DNA from: an uncultured Pseudomonadota bacterium
GTDB lineage: Bacteria > Myxococcota_A > UBA9042 > CAIXZC01
Assembly (NCBI GenBank): GCA_937876385.1
Contig: CALFHQ010000506.1
Coordinates: forward strand, 1 to 6,589
Direction: 5' to 3'
DNA: 6,589 nucleotides
A model generated the notes under the pieces. The model did not search any database. It had not been told where the DNA came from and worked only from the letters and a program-made list of their open reading frames with translations. Below, piece by piece: positions 1 to 5,586 of this stretch (the first letter of the stretch is position 1; the number at the start of each line of letters is the position of its first letter). The position numbers and the translations under genes were made by a program.

Positions 1-6
1 GTCCTT

Positions 7-978
7 CTAGCCCTTGCGAGCTTTCAGTTTCTCGGTGAGTTCAGGAAGAACTTTGAAGAGGTCGGCAACGAGGCCATAGTCGGCGACGTCGAAAATCGGT
101 GCCTCTTCGTCCTTGTTGATGGCCACGATGACCTTGGAGTTCTTCATTCCGGCGAGATGCTGGATGGCTCCCGAGATCCCGGCTCCGATGTACAGATCGG
201 GAGCGATGACCTTTCCGGTCTGCCCGATCTGATAGTCGTTCTCGACGAACTCGGCGTCGACGGCCGCTCGGCTGGCTCCAATGGCGCCGCCCAGGACGTC
301 TGCGAGGTCCTCGATGAGCTTGAAGTTCTCTTTGGACTTGACCCCTCGGCCACCGGCGATAACCACCGAAGCTTCGGTCATTTCCGGACGGCTGGAGACC
401 GTCGCCTTGAAGGAGACGAGGCGCTGGGTCGGGTTGCCCAGAGTCACCGTAACAGCTTCCACTGGAGAAGCATCTCCGGTGGGTTCTGCGGCGTCAAAGT
501 CGGTGCCTCGAACGGATGCCACCTGGACAGCGGAGGTGATCTCCACTTCCCCGATGACGTTGCCGGCCCACATCGGTCGCAGGAAGGACAGGGAAGCTCC
601 CTTGTCGCCAAATCCCACGATGTCGCTGGCCATTCCAGCGTCCAGGAGGGCTGCCACTCGGGGGAGAAGTCCCTTGCCTGCTGTGGTGGCAGCGCCGGCC
701 ACGACGCTGGCTCCAGACTGCTTTGCCACGGCGGCAACAGCAGCGGCCCAGGTCATGTCGGTGTAGTCTTTGAGGGCGGGAGCATCCACGACGTATACCT
801 TGGCAGCGCCGTACTTGGCGGCTTCTGCGGTTACGTTGGACAGTCCTTCTCCGACCACGACCATGTCGTAGGCGGCGCCGGTTTTATCAGCAACCTGACG
901 CGCAAACGTCACGGCGCTCAATGTCGCTTTCTTGAACTCGCCGTCGCGATGTTCAACGAATACCAGTGTGTTTCCCAT
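7..978 (-). CDS. etfA: Electron transfer flavoprotein, alpha subunit
   Basis: This is the FAD-binding subunit of the soluble ETF heterodimer, which takes electrons from acyl-CoA and related dehydrogenases and passes them to ETF-quinone oxidoreductase. The 323 residues match the usual length. The N-terminal domain (about 1-190) has the alpha/beta ETF fold. The C-terminal FAD domain shows VIAGGRG at 206-212, ASRAAVD at 235-241, QIGQTGKVIAP at 250-260 and the family signature with GISGAIQH at 267-274, followed by VAIN at 285-288 and ADYGLVADLFKV at 299-310. One signature position (264) is Gly where Ala or Thr is usual, a mild deviation. The ATG follows a GGGGG-rich Shine-Dalgarno-like stretch at 986-990. 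It lies 19 bases after etfB and is surely cotranscribed with it. There is no N-terminal ferredoxin extension, so a housekeeping, non-bifurcating ETF is most likely; that is inference. Confidence 0.97.
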   Translation of the reverse strand: MGNTLVFVEHRDGEFKKATLSAVTFARQVADKTGAAYDMVVVGEGLSNVTAEAAKYGAAKVYVVDAPALKDYTDMTWAAAVAAVAKQSGASVVAGAATTAGKGLLPRVAALLDAGMASDIVGFGDKGASLSFLRPMWAGNVIGEVEITSAVQVASVRGTDFDAAEPTGDASPVEAVTVTLGNPTQRLVSFKATVSSRPEMTEASVVIAGGRGVKSKENFKLIEDLADVLGGAIGASRAAVDAEFVENDYQIGQTGKVIAPDLYIGAGISGAIQHLAGMKNSKVIVAINKDEEAPIFDVADYGLVADLFKVLPELTEKLKARKG

Positions 979-997
979 GATGTAACCCCCTTATGCC

Positions 998-1786
998 TCA
1001 GATGACTTTGGCTTCGTTGGCCAGTTTGTCCAACAGTTGGTCCACGTCTGCCACCTTGATTCCCGCGGCACGAACCGGCGGGTTGTGGTAGGCAATGGTC
1101 TTGACCTTTAGCGCCGGGTCGATCCCGAGGTCTGCCATGGTCATTGCCTTCAGGGGTTTCCGCTTCGCTTTCATGATCATTGGAAGCTTCGGAAGACGCG
1201 GCTCGTTCAGGCGGAGGTCCGCCGAAATCACTGCCGGCATGTCCACTTCCACGACTTCGGCGCCGCCGTCAACTTCCCGCATGGCCTGGAGCTTTCCGCC
1301 GGTGACGGTGAGTCCCGGCTTGCCGGAGGTCATTCCGGTGGAGCCTTCGGGGTGAGATACGAACACGGCCTGGGGGTACCCGAGGTACGCTGCCAGAAGC
1401 TGCGCTACCTGGTTCGAGTCACCGTCCACGGCCTGCTTGCCCAACAAGACGAGATCCGGCTGCTCTTGCTCAACGAGCTTGGCCAGGATGCGGGCGACGA
1501 GGTCGGAGTCGAGCTGGTCGTCGGTGCCTTCCACACGAATACCGGAGTCACAGCCCATGGCCATGGCTCGGCGGATCTCCGCGTCGTTTTCTGCGGTGCC
1601 GATGCCAACCACGACCACGTCTGCCCCATGGGCATCCTTCAGTCGCACGGCTTCTTCAATGGCGTTTTCACAGAAAGGATTGAGCTTGAACTCCACACCT
1701 TCGGAGTCGATGCCGCTCAAATCGGCCTTCAGCCGGATTCGGGCATCGGGGTCTGTCACCCTTTTTGCTGTCACGAGAATCTTCAC
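998..1786 (-). CDS. etfB: Electron transfer flavoprotein, beta subunit
   Basis: This is the partner of EtfA. In canonical ETFs the beta subunit binds AMP and docks the dehydrogenase through a recognition loop. Visible family features in the 262 residues are the N-terminal strand MKILVTAKRV, the NPFCENAIEEAVRLK block at 36-50, GKQAVDGDSNQ at 116-126 (the region that contacts the nucleotide) and the ETF-beta signature DLRLNEPRLPKLP at 190-202, followed by the basic IMKAKRKPLK stretch at 204-213. The gene starts with GTG at 1786. The choice is supported by an AAGGAGGG ribosome binding site five bases upstream and by the family's conserved N terminus. It is the first gene of an etfB-etfA operon served by the promoter at 1863-1892. 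In the canonical family the basic loop after the signature meets dehydrogenases; I infer the same here. Confidence 0.97.
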   Translation of the reverse strand: MKILVTAKRVTDPDARIRLKADLSGIDSEGVEFKLNPFCENAIEEAVRLKDAHGADVVVVGIGTAENDAEIRRAMAMGCDSGIRVEGTDDQLDSDLVARILAKLVEQEQPDLVLLGKQAVDGDSNQVAQLLAAYLGYPQAVFVSHPEGSTGMTSGKPGLTVTGGKLQAMREVDGGAEVVEVDMPAVISADLRLNEPRLPKLPMIMKAKRKPLKAMTMADLGIDPALKVKTIAYHNPPVRAAGIKVADVDQLLDKLANEAKVI

Positions 1787-1790
1787 GGTT

Positions 1791-1798
1791 CCCTCCTT
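1791..1798 (-). promoter_or_regulatory. Ribosome binding site of etfB
   Basis: The minus strand reads AAGGAGGG, a near-perfect Shine-Dalgarno sequence, ending four bases before the GTG codon at 1786-1784. It decides in favour of this GTG as the start of etfB. Confidence 0.85.
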
Positions 1799-1862
1799 CT
1801 TCTTCGGGTCGAGAGTGCGTTCTTCCCTAGGTAATCCTTCGCAGTTTTCAATTGACCTCCCA

Positions 1863-1892
1863 AAGGTAGAACGTCTGACGGACCCTTGTCAA
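1863..1892 (-). promoter_or_regulatory. Probable sigma-70 promoter of the etfBA operon
   Basis: On the minus strand a perfect -35 hexamer TTGACA (1892-1887) is followed after 18 bases by TACCTT (1868-1863), which keeps the key T1, A2 and T6 of the -10 box. Transcription would start near 1856 and give a leader of about 70 bases before the etfB GTG. The placement in the ssb-etfB gap and the absence of any other comparable match there support the call. It is read by eye and not scored. Confidence 0.6.
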
Positions 1893-1902
1893 ACCAAACA
1901 TG

Positions 1903-1921
1903 AATGACCGAACGCATCATT
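1903..1921. repeat. Short inverted repeat just upstream of the etf promoter
   Basis: AATGA (1903-1907) and TCATT (1917-1921) form an inverted repeat with a nine-base spacer. It sits about 11 to 29 bases upstream of the -35 box, roughly -47 to -65 from the predicted start, where activators often bind. The left half extends to TGAATGA. It could be an operator for a dimeric regulator, but five-base arms can occur by chance. Confidence 0.3.
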
Positions 1922-1935
1922 GTGCCCTCGATGGA

Positions 1936-1952
1936 AGGTGGAGGGGCCACCT
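1936..1952. repeat. Small GC-rich hairpin between ssb and etfB
   Basis: AGGTGG (1936-1941) and CCACCT (1947-1952) can pair across a five-base loop. On the minus strand it lies downstream of ssb and upstream of the etf promoter. There is no uridine tract after it, so it is not a convincing intrinsic terminator of ssb. It might slow or protect the ssb transcript end, or be chance. In the rest of the gap between 1953 and 2080 I see only a seven-base G tract (2001-2007) and an eight-base palindrome GGCTAGCC (2062-2069). Confidence 0.3.
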
Positions 1953-2080
1953 GAGATCGCCGCAAACCGGCTGTGGGTCACGATCTTCTGGAGAGAATAC
2001 GGGGGGGTAAAAGTGTAACACAGCGCGGCGAAGAAGCATGACACGAAGCGTTATTTGAGGAGGCTAGCCGGGATGATTGT

Positions 2081-2545
2081 CTAGAATGGGAAGTCGTCAT
2101 CATCCGGCATCTCAGGTTCGGGAGCGGTCGGTCGCTGTGTCTGGCGTTTGGGCTGGTCGTCCTGAGGACGTGCGGGGCCCCGCTCGCCACCACCGCCTCG
2201 CGGGGCATCGCCGGAGTCCATCCCACCGATGAACTGGACGACCATGGCGTTGATCTCGGTGCGATAGCGCTTGTTGCCGTCTTTGTCTTCCCAGGAGGAG
2301 GTCTGGAGACGCCCTTCCACGAAGACTTCTCGCCCTTTCTTCAGGTAGCGGTCGCAAGACTCAGCTTGCTTCCCCCAGACCACGACACGATGCCATTCGG
2401 TGCGCTCTTCACGCTGTTCGCCCTTTCCAGACCAGGAGTTGGTCGCTACGTTCAAGTTGGCAACCGCCTGGCCGCCGGGTGTGTAGCGAAGCTCCGGATC
2501 GGCTCCGAGTCGCCCCAGAATAAATACTTTGTTCAATGAAGCCAT
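2081..2545 (-). CDS. ssb: Single-stranded DNA-binding protein
   Basis: This protein coats single-stranded DNA during replication, repair and recombination and recruits partner proteins through its C-terminal tip. At 154 residues it has the usual bacterial SSB length. The OB-fold (about 1-108) is clear: MASLNKVFILGRLGADPELR at the N terminus, TEWHRVVVWGKQAE at 49-62, YLKKGREVFVEGRLQT at 67-82 and YRTEINAMVV at 94-103. A flexible Gly/Pro/Gln/Arg-rich linker (about 110-145) follows, ending in the acidic partner-binding tip DDDDFPF (148-154), where DDDIPF is the common form. The ATG follows an AGGGGGA ribosome binding site at 2552-2558. The gene stands alone, 106 bases after lysC, and not beside rpsR/rpsF or uvrA as in many bacteria. 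It probably has its own promoter in the gap, but I found no convincing hexamer pair there. Confidence 0.97.
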   Translation of the reverse strand: MASLNKVFILGRLGADPELRYTPGGQAVANLNVATNSWSGKGEQREERTEWHRVVVWGKQAESCDRYLKKGREVFVEGRLQTSSWEDKDGNKRYRTEINAMVVQFIGGMDSGDAPRGGGGERGPARPQDDQPKRQTQRPTAPEPEMPDDDDFPF

Positions 2546-2632
2546 GTTGCGTCCCCCTGTTGCTCTGTTGGTAAGTTGAGTGCCCCTTCGGCACCCACTA
2601 ACTACTTAACCGTCCTAGAGGTCGGTTTGAGC

Positions 2633-2664
2633 ACCCCAATGCTCACATTTTTCATGGGGTTTTT
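2633..2664 (+). terminator. Possible intrinsic terminator on the plus strand at the lysC end
   Basis: ACCCCAATG (2633-2641) pairs with CATGGGGT (2653-2660), with one bulged A and an 11-base loop, and is followed by a run of five T (2660-2664) when read on the plus strand. The stop codon of lysC (2652-2654) lies at the edge of the loop and stem. In the plus direction it would stop antisense transcripts before they enter lysC. In the minus direction the same hairpin has no T tract and is a weak terminator at best. It was folded by eye. Confidence 0.35.
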
Positions 2665-3875
2665 GCAAGAAACAGTTCGTGGGTATCCCTCACGAGGTGG
2701 TCAACGTCGGTCACTGCCACCAGCATTGTCACCGCCAGGGGCAGGAAGAAGACCTGCCTGATGAGGTGCCTGTGCTCATCCAGGAAGGCGGTGATTCGTC
2801 GGTGGGTTTCCGGATCTTCGGCGATTCCCGCACCCACCAGGGTCACGGTTCCGATGTCGTCTCGAATGTCCACATTCTGCCCGAATTTCTCCTGAATGGT
2901 CTTCCGGAAGGAGCCCAGATTGTGGAAGTTTTCTCCCGAGTAGAGGAACGTTGCCCCTGCATTCCCGGAGAGACTGACGTGGGACATGAAGGGCATCAAT
3001 TCGAGGCTGCCGACCTCGTTGAGGCAATCGAAGAGATCCGCGGAGTGGGCGACGTCCGCCGCCTGGGAGAATTGAACGTAGATGACGTTCTTGTTTCCCG
3101 CCACTCCGGAGAATCGGCGATCGTCGCAGGAGGGGTTTCGTCGAATCACCGTTCCGGGTGCGTCGAGGTTGACGCTGGATTTGGCGAAGATGGCGATGTC
3201 TTTCTTTCGAGCGTATTCCATGGAATCGGCGGCCATGACGCGGGCTCCGGTTTTGGAGAGCATCATCATCTCGTCGAGCCCCACCTCTTCCAACCGGTGA
3301 GCCCCTGGAACGATTCGAGGATCCGCTGAGTAGATGCCGTCCACGTCCGAGTAAATCTCCACCCGCTCCGCCTCCAGAGCCGCTGCCAGGGCGATGGCGG
3401 TTGTGTCCGACCCCCCTCGACCCAGGGTGGTGATTTCCCGTTTGTAGCTGGTTCCCTGATACCCCGCCACGATGACGATCCGGTCCCGCTCCAGCTCGTC
3501 TTGAATGCGGAACGGTCGTACCTCGATGATGCGGGCGTTGGAGTGGCTGTCGGTGGTGATAATGCCCACCTGCGACCCGGTGAAGGAGCGGGCCTTGTGC
3601 CCCATTCGCTGAATGGCCATGGACAGCAGCGCCATGGAGATTCGCTCTCCAACGGTCAACAGCATGTCCAACTCTCTGCGTTCGGGCTCTGGAGCGATTT
3701 CCTGAGCCATCTTGAGAAGAACATCGGTGGTCTTTCCCATGGCCGAAACCACAACCACCATTCGGTAGCCTTTGTCTGCCTGGGCGACGACGTGTTTGGC
3801 GACTTTGCGGATCTTGTCGATGTCCGCCAGGGAGGAGCCACCGTATTTGTGGACCAGAATCGGCTTGTCCGGCAT
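2652..3875 (-). CDS. lysC: Aspartate kinase (aspartokinase)
   Basis: The enzyme phosphorylates L-aspartate with ATP to give 4-phospho-aspartate, the first step towards lysine, diaminopimelate, threonine and methionine. It is a 407-residue monofunctional aspartokinase with no fused homoserine dehydrogenase. The kinase domain (about 1-245) shows KYGGSS at 10-15, VVVSAMGKTTD at 41-51, TVGERIS at 74-80, TTLGRGGSDTTA at 149-160 and EIYSDVDGIYSADPRIVP at 173-190. Two C-terminal ACT modules (about 262-340 and 342-405) follow. They are divergent: the first has MSHVSL at 297-302 where lysine-sensitive enzymes carry a Thr-Ser-Glu-Val-type motif, and the second has LPLAVTML at 378-385 where Ser-Glu-Ile is common. 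The final helix DTHELF is recognisable. Feedback control may therefore differ or be absent (inference). The ATG follows a GAGAGGGTG ribosome site. A promoter lies at 3914-3942. Confidence 0.95.
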   Translation of the reverse strand: MPDKPILVHKYGGSSLADIDKIRKVAKHVVAQADKGYRMVVVVSAMGKTTDVLLKMAQEIAPEPERRELDMLLTVGERISMALLSMAIQRMGHKARSFTGSQVGIITTDSHSNARIIEVRPFRIQDELERDRIVIVAGYQGTSYKREITTLGRGGSDTTAIALAAALEAERVEIYSDVDGIYSADPRIVPGAHRLEEVGLDEMMMLSKTGARVMAADSMEYARKKDIAIFAKSSVNLDAPGTVIRRNPSCDDRRFSGVAGNKNVIYVQFSQAADVAHSADLFDCLNEVGSLELMPFMSHVSLSGNAGATFLYSGENFHNLGSFRKTIQEKFGQNVDIRDDIGTVTLVGAGIAEDPETHRRITAFLDEHRHLIRQVFFLPLAVTMLVAVTDVDHLVRDTHELFLAKTP

Positions 3876-3913
3876 GGTTTCACCCTCTCAAATAGACCGG
3901 AAGTTTCAGGAGA

Positions 3914-3942
3914 ACCATAGCGGATTTGACTTCAAGGGACAA
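3914..3942 (-). promoter_or_regulatory. Probable sigma-70 promoter of lysC
   Basis: On the minus strand TTGTCC (3942-3937) and TATGGT (3919-3914) are separated by exactly 17 bases; each matches the consensus at four of six positions. The predicted start, near 3907, gives a leader of about 30 bases before the lysC ATG. A direct repeat CCTTGA-N5-CCTTGA (3948-3943 and 3937-3932) flanks and touches the -35 box with 11-base spacing, a possible regulator site. Confidence 0.5.
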
Positions 3943-3952
3943 TCAAGGAATC

Positions 3953-5530
3953 TCAGTTGCACTGGTATCCAAAGGGCATGCACTGGTGCCCAACCACTTG
4001 GGTGCCCACGGCGATGTCGCCGCAGAAGTAGCCTTCCGGGCAGCCGTCGTTGGCGGTGCATTCGGCACCACAGGCAGAACCCCACTCGTATCGCACGCAT
4101 CGGTTCCCGGCGCCTGGGCAATCACTGTCGTTGCCGCACTCTTCACACAGGGTCGTGAGGTCTGCGTAGGGGTTGACGTGGGGGTTGTCATCCAGTCCGT
4201 GGACGCCATAGTAAACGTTCCAGTTGTTGGACTTGTTGATGGCAGAGAGGATCTCGACATAGGTTTGCGGGTCGTGGTTTCCAGCCGATTTGGCGGTCAA
4301 CTGGTTGAGGAATCCTGATGTGGTGAAGGGCTGCATGGTGAGCCAGGAGAAGTTCACCGTGGAGATGATATCCAGGTTCTCTTCGGTTTTTGCCTCGTTG
4401 GCGTACACGGCAGGGGGATACGCATTGTAGGTCTTGCATCCGTTGAACACATAGATCTGGTACTTCTCGGGGAGTTCCAGTTGACCCAGGTCGTCGGCCG
4501 AAATGGCGTGACGAGGATTGTAGTGGTAGACCACCCCGGAGTACGAAGGATCCTGCCCCGCATGGCCGTCATACATCACAACATCACGAGTCTTGTAGGC
4601 TTCGATGATCTTCTCTCGCAGGGCGTCGAGGTTCGAATCTTCAACGATGTCGGGATGGAGGAGCTGGACTCGAACAGCCACGTCCTTGCCGTTGACCCTC
4701 AGGGTCTTCGTGAAGTCGGGGGAGTCCAGGGTCAACTCCTTCCAATTCGATGTCGGATGGTCGTAGCCGGCTCTCTTCAGCCAGTTGTAGATTTCTTCGG
4801 TGGCTTTGAGATCGTAGCGCTCCTCGTTGTAGTCCCCCCCCACCACGACGAGAACATCGAGGACACCGTCGGCGAAGAGGCGATCGTATTCAGGGAAGGC
4901 ATCAAAGGATTCGTCCTCGGGGGACACTACGACTTCAATCTCTTCGGTGTCCCCATCAAACGTCTCGGGGTTGAAAGCCTTCGGATAGCTGGCGTACTTG
5001 AGTTGGCTCTCGGTGAGCTTGGGAAGGGTGACCAGGAAGTAGGATTTCCCCTCCACGTTGGTTTCCAGCGGGAGTCGATCCATGAGGTCCCGGGGCCCCC
5101 CCATCTCCATCTCCCACAAGAATACATACTGCAACCCGGCGTCGTCCACCGGTTCGTAGATGAACTCCAGCGATGAACCCCGAATCAAGCCGGCAAATCC
5201 GCCGTATTCCTGGTTGTCATCGTGGCTCGACTTGTCCGTGATGTATTCGTTGATGAAGTGCCCGTAAGCCTTGAACCGGTATTCCAGGATCTCTTCCACG
5301 TGGCCGTCTCGCTCTTCCTGAGTCTTTTCCGCCCACTCCGCTGAGTCCAGCGCCAGATCCCCCATCCCCTCCAGGGTGTACTCCCGGGAGGTCGGCGACA
5401 GGTAGTTGTCGGCTTTGCCGGGCATCACGGCGACGGCTTCACCGTCCGTGGACTGTTGTGTGGTTTCGCTTCCGCAAGCACCCGCCAGCAAGGCCACCGA
5501 AATCAGCAATCCAAACGCTGCACTCTTCAT
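3953..5530 (-). CDS. Exported lipoprotein with probable caspase-like (clan CD) peptidase domain and cysteine-rich tail
   Basis: I do not recognise a named family. The 525-residue protein begins with a lipoprotein signal peptide (MKSAAFGLLISVALLAGAC, lipidated Cys19; Gly at +2), then a low-complexity linker and a GKADNYLSP segment (38-46). Residues about 50-220 form an uncharacterised region. Residues about 222-430 alternate strands and helices as in the caspase-hemoglobinase fold: strand DVLVVVGGDY (225-234), helix 240-256, strand VAVRVQLLHP (284-293), helix 301-315, strand DVVMYDGHAG (316-325), strand IYVFNGCKTY (359-368), strand LDIISTVNF (386-394). His323-Ala-Gly and Gly364-Cys365 lie where clan CD peptidases carry the catalytic His and Cys. 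The tail (462-524) holds ten cysteines with CGNDSDCP at 465-472, probably five disulfides, so the mature protein is extracytoplasmic. The ATG at 5530 is chosen over a TTG at 5575 because of the signal peptide and a GGAGAG site. Peptidase activity is inference. Confidence 0.85.
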   Translation of the reverse strand: MKSAAFGLLISVALLAGACGSETTQQSTDGEAVAVMPGKADNYLSPTSREYTLEGMGDLALDSAEWAEKTQEERDGHVEEILEYRFKAYGHFINEYITDKSSHDDNQEYGGFAGLIRGSSLEFIYEPVDDAGLQYVFLWEMEMGGPRDLMDRLPLETNVEGKSYFLVTLPKLTESQLKYASYPKAFNPETFDGDTEEIEVVVSPEDESFDAFPEYDRLFADGVLDVLVVVGGDYNEERYDLKATEEIYNWLKRAGYDHPTSNWKELTLDSPDFTKTLRVNGKDVAVRVQLLHPDIVEDSNLDALREKIIEAYKTRDVVMYDGHAGQDPSYSGVVYHYNPRHAISADDLGQLELPEKYQIYVFNGCKTYNAYPPAVYANEAKTEENLDIISTVNFSWLTMQPFTTSGFLNQLTAKSAGNHDPQTYVEILSAINKSNNWNVYYGVHGLDDNPHVNPYADLTTLCEECGNDSDCPGAGNRCVRYEWGSACGAECTANDGCPEGYFCGDIAVGTQVVGHQCMPFGYQCN

Positions 5531-5535
5531 GGTCA

Positions 5536-5541
5536 CTCTCC
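5536..5541 (-). promoter_or_regulatory. Ribosome binding site deciding the lipoprotein start
   Basis: GGAGAG on the minus strand ends five bases before the ATG at 5530. The longer reading from TTG at 5575 has no comparable site and would place 15 charged residues before the signal peptide. An identical GGAGAGTG octamer recurs at 5573-5566, without an in-frame start at a useful distance. Confidence 0.7.
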
Positions 5542-5586
5542 GTATCCTGGAATCCGTTCTGTCTCCACTCTCCAACCGCGTCCAGG

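Noticed and set aside
157..1005. Long plus-strand open frame opposite etfA
   Set aside because: It lies antisense to a clearly recognised gene, its translation resembles no family I know, and GC-biased codons commonly leave such frames open.
1783..1965. A 60-codon minus-strand frame starting at TTG and overlapping the etfB GTG by four bases
   Set aside because: It spans the predicted etf promoter, starts with TTG, has no family-like sequence and ends in a run of arginines that merely reads the etfB ribosome binding site out of frame.
2580..2594. GTGCC-N5-GGCAC hairpin in the ssb leader
   Set aside because: The stem has only five pairs with no T tract and no recognisable riboswitch or operator context; it could be chance.
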